5,465 nt of DNA from Firmicutes bacterium UBA1440 (GTDB taxonomy: Bacteria > Bacillota > Clostridia > Peptostreptococcales > Anaerovoracaceae): positions 20,173 to 25,637 of the forward strand of contig DCTM01000049.1 in NCBI GenBank assembly GCA_002329565.1. Direction: 5' to 3'. Below, piece by piece: positions 1 to 5,166 of this stretch (its first letter is position 1; each line of letters opens with the position of its first letter). The position numbers and the translations under genes are program-made. The notes beneath the pieces are model-generated. The model did not search any database and was not told the origin of the DNA. It saw only the letters and a program-made list of their open reading frames with translations.

Positions 1-84
1 GAGCCGCAACTTTCGAAACTTGAAGAAGAGGCGATTGCGAAGAAAAAGGAAGCGGCACATGTGGCGGCCGGCCACGCATTGTAG
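1..84 (+). CDS. C-terminal end of an unidentified protein (partial, 5' end outside window)
   Basis: An open frame runs from the first base to a TAG at 82-84 and encodes 27 residues, beginning EPQLSKLEEEAIAKKK and ending AAGHAL. The tail is rich in Glu, Lys and Ala and looks like a charged, probably helical, soluble C-terminus. No family can be recognised from so short a piece. The frame is supported by being open to the window edge and by the strong terminator about 40 bases after the stop, which is where the end of a transcription unit would be expected. Function is unknown. Confidence 0.6.
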   Translation, partial: EPQLSKLEEEAIAKKKEAAHVAAGHAL

Positions 85-120
85 TGTAAAAATATATGAA
101 TACGTGAAAGATAAATGGGT

Positions 121-158
121 AAAAGGACTCGGATCACCGACGTGATCCGAGTCCTTTT
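121..158 (+). terminator. Strong intrinsic terminator, possibly bidirectional
   Basis: A perfect 13-bp stem (GGACTCGGATCAC, 125-137, with its complement at 142-154) closes a CGAC tetraloop. Four As before it and four Ts after it extend the pairing to 17 bp and supply the U-tract TTTTCTT. The A-tract on the other side means it could also stop transcription on the minus strand. It separates the upstream partial gene from the nuclease-phosphoesterase-proA unit. Confidence 0.9.
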
Positions 159-183
159 CTTGCTTGATTTTAAAAACCGGCAT

Positions 184-212
184 TTGAAATATGTGCATAT
201 CCGGTATATAAT
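184..212 (+). promoter_or_regulatory. Predicted housekeeping (sigma-A type) promoter of the nuclease-phosphoesterase-proA unit
   Basis: TTGAAA (184-189) lies exactly 17 bases before TATAAT (207-212), five of six and six of six matches to the vegetative consensus with ideal spacing. Transcription would start near 219 and leave a leader of about 70 bases before the ATG at 292. The spacer starts within a small dyad, ATATG-TG-CATAT (189-200), which could be an operator, but nothing else supports that. It directly follows the terminator of the previous unit, as a new promoter should. Confidence 0.75.
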
Positions 213-275
213 ATAGTATTACACTAAGAAAGTATTCTGCGGGCAAAAAATAAAAACCAATATATCTGTGGTATA

Positions 276-288
276 GGTGTAATATAAT
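276..288 (+). promoter_or_regulatory. GGTGTAATATAAT element abutting the first start codon
   Basis: This 13-base element contains a perfect TATAAT (283-288) and ends three bases before the ATG at 292. No convincing -35 hexamer lies 16-18 bases upstream. The identical 13-mer occurs at 3836-3848, where it serves well as the -10 region for spoVS. If active here it would start transcription inside the first codons and give a leaderless or shortened nuclease. TATTACAC (217-224) is an inverted match to GTGTAATA (277-284), so it could instead form part of a leader hairpin. Confidence 0.35.
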
Positions 289-291
289 AGG

Positions 292-1329
292 ATGAGAACA
301 GAAAACGCTTTTTTGAAAACAATGATTGAAATGCCTGCTCCGATGCGCTTTTATTTTGAAGGCTTGCGCTACGGAGTTTTGGACATTGAGACGACCGGGC
401 TTTCTCCGCAGAGGAACAAACTGATTTTGGGCGGGCTTTTGTATGAGGACGAAAGCCGCGGCGGCTTGGCATTGGAACAATTTTTTGCGAAACAACGTAC
501 AGAGGAGCCCGAGGTCGTACAGGCATACATCGAAGCCCTAAGCCGCCTCGATTGCGTTTTTACATACAATGGGGCGTCATTTGATATGCCGTTTATTCTG
601 AAAAGAGCCGAAATTCACGGTATAGAAGTGAAGGGTAAGTTGCCGGTCAATATAGATCTGTACAACATCATCGATCGCTATTCCGCACTGCGCAGCGTTT
701 TGCCGAATCTGCGTCAAAAGACTGTGGAGGAATATTGCGGTATCGCCGATGCTCGCAAGGACGAGATTTCAGGCGCTGACAGCGTTAAACTCTACAATCG
801 CTTTTGTGAGACAGAGAGGGAAGATTTGGCACAGAAGATTTTGCTGCACAATGCCGACGATATCGTGCAACTGTCCAAACTTTTATCTGTGACAAAGAAG
901 GTCGACATCCACAAGGCGATGGCTGAGCTGGGCTTTGGCTGCAGAGATAAGTTGTATGTCACACAGATTCGCGTGAATAAGAATTCACTGTCCGTGAAAG
1001 GCAAACAACAGGGGAAAGCTTTCAACTATACAGGTCCGGCAGGTAAGGACGGAGAGGGTAGCATTACCTTCGATGCAGCCGCCGCAAGCTTTCATATTTC
1101 TGTACCGCTGATCGAATCACGCGGCATGAAGGTCATCGATCTGCTCGCACTTCGTGCCGGAACCGTTGCTCCGGATTTTGCCATACTCGACAAATATCCG
1201 TACTGCGGGAGCGGCTACGTGGCAGCTGCTTATAAGGACAAGCTTAATTACAGGGAAATCAATCATTTTATTAAGATTTACATAGATTGTATGATCCGGG
1301 AGGGGTTGGCTAATGCGTACGCATGTTAA
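292..1329 (+). CDS. YprB-like ribonuclease H-fold protein, predicted DEDD-type 3'-5' exonuclease
   Basis: This protein of up to 345 residues carries the three exonuclease motifs of the RNase H-like / DnaQ superfamily in YprB form. Motif I is LDIETTG with D31 and E33, motif II is YNGASFD with D98, and motif III is LLHNADD with H186 and D190. These acidic residues would bind two metal ions for nucleic-acid hydrolysis. Residues 205-345 form a second part without a recognised motif. The substrate of YprB proteins is not established, so exonuclease activity is inferred from the motifs. The start is uncertain: the ATG at 292 has no Shine-Dalgarno sequence, and in-frame ATGs at 322, 331 and 343 also precede the catalytic domain and also lack good sites. 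The 3' end overlaps the phosphoesterase gene by 17 bases, implying co-transcription and translational coupling. Confidence 0.85.
   Translation: MRTENAFLKTMIEMPAPMRFYFEGLRYGVLDIETTGLSPQRNKLILGGLLYEDESRGGLALEQFFAKQRTEEPEVVQAYIEALSRLDCVFTYNGASFDMPFILKRAEIHGIEVKGKLPVNIDLYNIIDRYSALRSVLPNLRQKTVEEYCGIADARKDEISGADSVKLYNRFCETEREDLAQKILLHNADDIVQLSKLLSVTKKVDIHKAMAELGFGCRDKLYVTQIRVNKNSLSVKGKQQGKAFNYTGPAGKDGEGSITFDAAAASFHISVPLIESRGMKVIDLLALRAGTVAPDFAILDKYPYCGSGYVAAAYKDKLNYREINHFIKIYIDCMIREGLANAYAC
1298..1305 (+). promoter_or_regulatory. Shine-Dalgarno of the metallophosphoesterase, inside the nuclease gene
   Basis: GGGAGGGG ends seven bases before the ATG at 1313. It lies entirely within the coding sequence of the preceding nuclease gene, so this start is fixed by a strong internal ribosome binding site and is probably helped by ribosomes finishing the upstream gene. 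Confidence 0.8.
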
Positions 1330-2287
1330 GCTGGAAAAAGTTTTTAACGACGCTCTGCATGTAGAGTTTGATGATAATTCGAAAATCGTGTTTTTCTCGG
1401 ATGTACACAGAGGTGATGACAGCATCTCCGATGAATTCGGGAGAAATAAGCATATATATAACTATGCGTTGAGTTATTATTTCGATAACGGGTATACCTA
1501 TGTCGAAATCGGTGACGGCGATGAGATGTGGGAGCAAAGATGCTTTGAGCACATTCGCAATGCACATGCCGTGACATTTAATCGCTTGAAGAAGTTTTAC
1601 GACGCAGGACGCTTGTACATGTTGTATGGGAATCACAACAACCGCTATCGTAAGCCTGAGAAGGTCGCCAAAGATATGTACTACGTCTATGACGAGTACA
1701 TGGGAGAGAAAATCGAACTCTTCCCAAACATTAAGTTTTACGAGGCGCTGGTGTTTGAGCACAAAGACACCAAACAACAGTTGTTCATCGTACATGGGCA
1801 TCAGGGTGACCTCTTGAATGATCAGCTCAGTTTCTTTTCCTATATGGGGGTCAAATTGTTTTGGCGCTTTCTTCATATTGTCGGCTTCCGCTATGCGGCC
1901 AGTCCGGCTAAGAGTAGGCGCAAGCGTCATAAGGTTGAAAAAAATTATACAAAGTGGAACAAGGATAACGGAAAGGTCATTATCTGCGGTCATACCCATC
2001 GGGCGCGCTTCCCGCTTCCCGAGGAAGGTTCGTATTTCAACTCCGGTTGTTGTATGCACCCCAGAGGGATTACTTGTATAGAATTGTCGGAAGGTAAGAT
2101 TTCTCTTATTGCATGGCGGGTTCATACCATGGAGGACGGCACGATGTATATCAGGAGAACTATTCTGATGGGACCGGAGCCTCTGAGCAATTATGCCAAC
2201 GGGAAGCGTGTGGCAGGAGAAAAAGAACATTCACATAAAACCGGATATTCGGAAGAAAAAGAAGGAGATTGGCAGTATGGATTATAG
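1313..2287 (+). CDS. Calcineurin-like metallophosphoesterase, LpxH-like subtype, substrate unknown
   Basis: The 324-residue protein shows the full series of dinuclear metallophosphoesterase motifs: SDVHRGD (D30, H32), GDGDE (G67, D68), GNHN (N107, H108), HGHQGD (H161-D166) and GHTH (H227, H229). The motif spacing resembles UDP-diacylglucosamine hydrolase-like phosphoesterases. A Gram-positive host would not normally make lipid A, so LpxH activity should not be assumed. Between the last two motifs, residues 172-190 are rich in Phe, Trp and Leu, and a basic stretch around 200-215 follows. Together they suggest a substrate cap or peripheral membrane contact. The GNHN motif has Asn where many relatives have Asp, and the GDGDE motif has Glu at its end. 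The start has a strong Shine-Dalgarno. The gene overlaps the nuclease by 17 bases and proA by 11, so the three are probably one operon. Confidence 0.85.
   Translation: MRTHVKLEKVFNDALHVEFDDNSKIVFFSDVHRGDDSISDEFGRNKHIYNYALSYYFDNGYTYVEIGDGDEMWEQRCFEHIRNAHAVTFNRLKKFYDAGRLYMLYGNHNNRYRKPEKVAKDMYYVYDEYMGEKIELFPNIKFYEALVFEHKDTKQQLFIVHGHQGDLLNDQLSFFSYMGVKLFWRFLHIVGFRYAASPAKSRRKRHKVEKNYTKWNKDNGKVIICGHTHRARFPLPEEGSYFNSGCCMHPRGITCIELSEGKISLIAWRVHTMEDGTMYIRRTILMGPEPLSNYANGKRVAGEKEHSHKTGYSEEKEGDWQYGL
2262..2267 (+). promoter_or_regulatory. Shine-Dalgarno that sets the proA start
   Basis: AAGGAG lies nine bases before the ATG at 2277. The frame is open further upstream to an ATG at 2193, but those 28 extra codons are Lys-rich, unlike the N-terminus of this enzyme, and overlap the phosphoesterase gene deeply. 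The site supports the start at 2277, which overlaps the previous gene by only 11 bases. Confidence 0.85.
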
Positions 2288-3536
2288 ATTGGTAAAAGAA
2301 AGCAGCTATGCATTGGCTGCGCTGTCCGAGGACACAAGAAACGCGGCTCTGGCGGCAATCAAAGACGCCCTGCTTGCAAATAAGGAAAGAATATTCGAGA
2401 GCAACAAAGCAGATTTGGAACGTGCGGAGAAAGAGAATCTTGCGATGCCGCTCTACAGCAGGCTCAAATTCGATGATCACAAATTGAGCGATGTCGTCAA
2501 CGGAACGCAGGATTTGATTGCTATGCCTGATCCGTTGTTTAAAACTCTGCTTAAGCGCGAGCTTGATGAAGGTCTTGTGTTGACGCGGGAAACCTGCCCG
2601 ATTGGTGTCATAGGTATCATTTTCGAATCACGGCCGGATGCACTGGTGCAGATATCGACACTCTGCATTAAGAGCGGCAACTGTTCTATACTCAAGGGAG
2701 GCAGCGAAGCGAAGGAAACGAACCGTACTTTGTATGAGATCATCAAAGAAGCCGGCATCGGTGCAGGCTTGCCCGAGCATTTTATCACCTTGGTTGAAAG
2801 CAGGGAAGGTGTCGGTGAAATGTTGAAATGCCACGGAGACATCGACTTGATTATTCCGCGCGGCTCCAACGAATTTGTGCAATATATCATGGAAAACTCC
2901 AAGATCCCCGTCATGGGACATGCGGACGGAATATGTCATATTTATGTGGATAAGGATGCAGACATGCAGAAGGCGATTCCGCTGATTATGGACTCAAAGC
3001 TGCAGTACATCGCGGTATGTAACGCGGCAGAGACTTTGCTGGTTCACAAAGACGCAGTCGGAATCTTAAAGCCGCTTGCAGAGGCAGCGGGAGGTAAACT
3101 CGAGCTGCGCGGTTGCGAGAGAACTCGCGAATATATAGACTGCGCAGCGGCGGACGAGGCTGATTTTGCTACGGAATATCTCGATGCAATCATTTCAGTA
3201 AAAATTGTGGATGATATTAAAGAGGCGGTTGATCATATAAATCGCTACGGTTCCCACCACACAGATCTGATTATTACCGAAAATGATGAGGCCGCAAAGC
3301 TGTTTATGGCCAATGTGGACAGTGCGGGAGTATACAGGAATTGCTCGACCCGCTTTGCCGATGGTTTCCGCTACGGCTTCGGCGCCGAGGTGGGTGTAAG
3401 CACGGGCAAACTTCACGCGAGAGGACCTGTGGGTTTGGAAGGGCTGCTGACATACAAATACAAACTCGTAGGTGAAGGACATATCGTCGGAGACTATGCA
3501 AGCGGCAAGAAGAAATTTCACTTTAAAGACTTATAG
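2277..3536 (+). CDS. proA: Gamma-glutamyl phosphate reductase (glutamate-5-semialdehyde dehydrogenase)
   Basis: ProA performs the second step of proline synthesis in the cytoplasm: NADPH-dependent reduction of gamma-glutamyl phosphate to glutamate-5-semialdehyde, which cyclises to pyrroline-5-carboxylate. The 419-residue product is of normal family length. Recognisable features are IIFESRPDA (114-122), the cofactor-binding stretch ILKGGSEAKETN (138-149), the catalytic cysteine C248 in IAVCNAAETLL, GSHHTD (325-330) and the C-terminal signature EVGVSTGKLHARGPVGL (371-387). The start at 2277 is chosen for its Shine-Dalgarno and typical N-terminus. The gene overlaps the phosphoesterase by 11 bases and ends 7 bases before a terminator hairpin. 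Unlike the common proB-proA arrangement, proB lies about 800 bases downstream in a separate transcription unit, with spoVS between them. Confidence 0.97.
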   Translation: MDYRLVKESSYALAALSEDTRNAALAAIKDALLANKERIFESNKADLERAEKENLAMPLYSRLKFDDHKLSDVVNGTQDLIAMPDPLFKTLLKRELDEGLVLTRETCPIGVIGIIFESRPDALVQISTLCIKSGNCSILKGGSEAKETNRTLYEIIKEAGIGAGLPEHFITLVESREGVGEMLKCHGDIDLIIPRGSNEFVQYIMENSKIPVMGHADGICHIYVDKDADMQKAIPLIMDSKLQYIAVCNAAETLLVHKDAVGILKPLAEAAGGKLELRGCERTREYIDCAAADEADFATEYLDAIISVKIVDDIKEAVDHINRYGSHHTDLIITENDEAAKLFMANVDSAGVYRNCSTRFADGFRYGFGAEVGVSTGKLHARGPVGLEGLLTYKYKLVGEGHIVGDYASGKKKFHFKDL

Positions 3537-3543
3537 AATGAAT

Positions 3544-3590
3544 AATCCGGGGAAACTCTTCATTTGAAGGAGAGACCCCGGATTTTTATT
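3544..3590 (+). terminator. Intrinsic terminator after proA
   Basis: AATCCGGGG (3544-3552) pairs perfectly with CCCCGGATT (3576-3584). An inner stem, CTTC with GAAG around an ATTT loop (3558-3569), sits on top. The hairpin is followed by TTTTTATTT. It begins seven bases after the proA stop codon and should end the nuclease-phosphoesterase-proA transcript. Confidence 0.88.
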
Positions 3591-3624
3591 TAAAAACATA
3601 TACGAAAATGTGGTTAGATGCACA

Positions 3625-3662
3625 GAACAAAACAGACTGCAGGGGAGCAGTCTGTTTTGTTC
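3625..3662 (+). terminator. Second perfect hairpin after proA, probable backup or bidirectional terminator
   Basis: GAACAAAACAGACTGC (3625-3640) pairs without mismatch with 3647-3662 around an AGGGGA loop, a 16-bp stem. Its lower part is A-rich on the left and TTTTGTTC on the right. It therefore reads as a GC-rich CAGACTGC/GCAGTCTG core with a U-rich tail, the usual design of a terminator that works in both directions. It lies 40 bases after the first terminator, so it would serve as a backup or isolate spoVS from readthrough. Confidence 0.7.
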
Positions 3663-3905
3663 AAAAGGGGTATTGGGATTAGAGATTAATGAGGTTATCA
3701 GGGGGATAACCATGAATTAATTCTATCTCATATCGTAAAAAATTGCAAGTACAACACGAAAAAAAAGCGAAAAAACGCGAAAAAATATTTTCCTGTCGTA
3801 AAAAGGCGAAGAGAGATGATGTGAAAGTTTTTGCCGGTGTAATATAATTTCCGTGACAGCAAAAATCATTTGCATTTTCGAACAAGCAGTTAAGGGGGAA
3901 CACAA
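3663..3905 (+). other. Non-coding region upstream of spoVS with hairpin and phased A-tracts
   Basis: No supportable gene lies here. The region holds a small hairpin, GGTTATC-AGGGG-GATAACC (3693-3711), and the palindrome GAATTAATTC (3714-3723). A run of A-tracts follows at about 3737-3742, 3759-3766, 3770-3775, 3780-3785 and 3800-3804, then the spoVS promoter and a leader of about 50 bases. A-tract centres are separated by roughly 23, 10, 10 and 20 bases, close to whole turns of the helix, which predicts intrinsic DNA bending upstream of the promoter. Confidence 0.65.
3821..3848 (+). promoter_or_regulatory. Predicted spoVS promoter
   Basis: GTGAAA (3821-3826), four of six matches to TTGACA, lies 16 bases before a perfect TATAAT (3843-3848). 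Transcription would start near 3855, leaving about 50 bases before the spoVS ATG. The -10 is embedded in GGTGTAATATAAT, identical to 276-288. Upstream phased A-tracts could act as an UP element or bent DNA that helps polymerase. In B. subtilis spoVS is under sigma-H, but I see no clear sigma-H pattern here. Confidence 0.55.
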
Positions 3906-4166
3906 ATGGAAGTATTAAAAGTATCGTCAAAATCAAGTCCGAATTCGGTGGCAGGAGCGCTTGCGGGTGTAATCCGAGAGAGAGGCGGTGCCGAAATTCA
4001 AGCAATCGGGGCGGGAGCCTTGAATCAAGCCGTAAAAGCAGTAGCTATAGCAAGAGGGTTTGTAGCACCGAGCGGGATAGACGTTGTATGCGTTCCTGCC
4101 TTCACAGACATCCAGATAGATGGGGAAGAGCGCACTGCTATCAAATTGATTGTGGAGGGGAGATAA
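3906..4166 (+). CDS. spoVS: Stage V sporulation protein S (SpoVS)
   Basis: The 86-residue product is a textbook SpoVS, matching the B. subtilis protein in length and, from memory, at nearly every position. Landmarks are VLKVSSKSSPNSVAGALAGV (3-22), EIQAIGAGALNQAVKAVAIA (30-49), RGFVAPSG (50-57) and DIQIDGEERTAIKLIVE (68-84). SpoVS is a small cytoplasmic protein with an Alba-like fold and is thought to bind nucleic acid. In B. subtilis it is needed for progress through stage V of sporulation and affects septation, but it also occurs in bacteria that do not sporulate, so it does not prove spore formation. The start has AGGGGG at 3893-3898, seven bases upstream. It stands alone between its own promoter and terminator, inside what would otherwise be a proline gene cluster. 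Confidence 0.97.
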   Translation: MEVLKVSSKSSPNSVAGALAGVIRERGGAEIQAIGAGALNQAVKAVAIARGFVAPSGIDVVCVPAFTDIQIDGEERTAIKLIVEGR

Positions 4167-4194
4167 GTGCGGGCACATAAGCGCGAATAAACTC

Positions 4195-4232
4195 TGTAAA
4201 AATCCGATGCATAACGGCATCGGATTTTTACA
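4195..4232 (+). terminator. Intrinsic terminator after spoVS, possibly bidirectional
   Basis: TGTAAAAATCCGATGC (4195-4210) pairs perfectly with GCATCGGATTTTTACA (4217-4232) around the loop ATAACG. The GC-rich core is followed by TTTTT, and a matching AAAAA precedes it on the left, so it could work on both strands. It lies 28 bases after the spoVS stop and separates spoVS from the proB promoter. Confidence 0.88.
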
Positions 4233-4252
4233 TTACAACAGATTTTTTTTTG

Positions 4253-4282
4253 TTTACATTTATTTTTTACGGTGGATATGAT
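4253..4282 (+). promoter_or_regulatory. Predicted promoter of proB-proC
   Basis: TTTACA (4253-4258) is followed after 18 bases by TATGAT (4277-4282), each five of six to consensus. Transcription would begin near 4289 and leave a leader of about 50 bases, too short for a T-box or other large riboswitch. The octamer TTTACGGT occurs at 4266-4273 and again at 4289-4296, bracketing the -10, and could be a regulator site. Confidence 0.6.
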
Positions 4283-4339
4283 AAAATGTTTACGGTTATT
4301 AAACTTTTTTAATTTTATTGAATAAGGAAACAAAAAATA

Positions 4340-5140
4340 ATGAATACGGTCGGTCAACTTATCAAGGATGCGAAAAAAATTGTCATTAAAATAGGGAGCA
4401 ATGTATTATCGGACGAAACAGGCGTCGTCAGCAAGGATCGTATGCACAGCATCGTCGAGCAGATCAATACTCTCATTGAGGCGGGCAAGCAAGTTGTCAT
4501 AGTCTCCTCGGGGGCGGGCAGCTGCGGTGTTGGGGCCATCAAGAAGTGGCACCGACGAGCGGACATCAACTACAAGCAGGCGCTGTGTGCTATCGGACAG
4601 GTTGAGCTGATGATGGCATACAAGGAATATTTTTCTGACTACGGCCATCATGTGGGGCAAATCCTGCTGACGTCGGAAGACTTTGCCGATCCAAACAGAG
4701 CTTTGCATATACGCAATACACTCTCCACCCTGCTGGATGAAGATGTTATCCCTATCATCAACGAAAACGACAGCGTCTGCGTCGATGAGATCAGGATCGG
4801 AGATAACGATACGCTGTCCGCGAGGACGGCCACGCTGTGGTCCGCCGATCTGCTGATCATACTCAGCGATATCGATGGACTGTTCGATAAAAACCCAAAG
4901 ATACACAGTGATGCCAAGCTCATTGAATGTGTGGAGAGTGCCGAACGCATCCGCAACGAGGTTACAATGGACGGACAGAGCAGCTTCGGCACCGGTGGTA
5001 TGCAGTGTAAGATCAATGCTGCGATCAAGGTAAATGCCTACGGCATTCCTCTTGTGCTTCTGAACGGCAAGAAGCCCGACATTATTCGGGATGCTGTCGC
5101 GGGAACCGCAAAAGGTACGGCGTTTTTGTCAAAGCTATAG
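4340..5140 (+). CDS. proB: Glutamate 5-kinase, short form without PUA domain
   Basis: ProB phosphorylates glutamate with ATP to gamma-glutamyl phosphate, the first and normally feedback-regulated step of proline synthesis. The 266 residues form the amino acid kinase domain only. Motifs are VIKIGS with K17, VSSGAG (55-60), the substrate loop INENDSV (140-146), GDNDTLSA (154-161), LSDIDGLFDKNP (175-186) and GTGGMQCK (217-224). E. coli ProB is about 100 residues longer because of a C-terminal PUA domain. Here the stop follows the kinase fold directly and proC begins 26 bases later, so this is a natural short form rather than a frameshift. GGMQCK has Cys where many relatives have Thr, and VSSGAGSCGVG differs from the common VSSGAVAAG. 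Start support is AAGGAAA at 4324-4330, slightly distant. It is co-transcribed with proC. Confidence 0.95.
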   Translation: MNTVGQLIKDAKKIVIKIGSNVLSDETGVVSKDRMHSIVEQINTLIEAGKQVVIVSSGAGSCGVGAIKKWHRRADINYKQALCAIGQVELMMAYKEYFSDYGHHVGQILLTSEDFADPNRALHIRNTLSTLLDEDVIPIINENDSVCVDEIRIGDNDTLSARTATLWSADLLIILSDIDGLFDKNPKIHSDAKLIECVESAERIRNEVTMDGQSSFGTGGMQCKINAAIKVNAYGIPLVLLNGKKPDIIRDAVAGTAKGTAFLSKL

Positions 5141-5153
5141 AGAATATGCAGAA

Positions 5154-5159
5154 AAGGAG
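5154..5159 (+). promoter_or_regulatory. Shine-Dalgarno of proC
   Basis: AAGGAG lies seven bases before the ATG at 5167 within the 26-base proB-proC gap. No promoter or terminator is visible in that gap, so the two genes are expected to share a transcript. Confidence 0.8.
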
Positions 5160-5166
5160 AAATAAT

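Noticed and set aside
1310..2230. Long minus-strand open frame opposite the phosphoesterase gene
   Set aside because: It mirrors a gene with all metallophosphoesterase motifs on the + strand, has no recognisable domain and lacks a convincing start site.
2193..2276. Upstream in-frame extension of proA starting at ATG 2193
   Set aside because: No matching ribosome binding site, Lys-rich sequence unlike ProA N-termini, and a deep overlap with the phosphoesterase; the ATG at 2277 has AAGGAG and gives the normal length.
3757..3785. CRISPR or replication iterons suggested by repeated GCGAAAAAA
   Set aside because: The units are about 10 bases with no spacers, no DnaA boxes or replication gene nearby; phased A-tract curvature explains them better.
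3805..3860. Sigma-H promoter or Spo0A box for spoVS
   Set aside because: No AGGA-type -35 paired with a GAAT -10 at the right spacing, and no clean TGTCGAA box; TTGTTCGAA on the minus strand near 3878-3886 has an extra base.
3679..4005. Minus-strand open frames across the spoVS upstream region
   Set aside because: They run through A-tracts and into spoVS, have low-complexity Phe/Leu-rich translations and no ribosome binding site or family resemblance.
4233..4339. T-box or proline riboswitch upstream of proB
   Set aside because: The predicted leader is only about 50 bases, has no T-box consensus and no terminator/antiterminator pair; the only strong hairpin is the spoVS terminator before the promoter.
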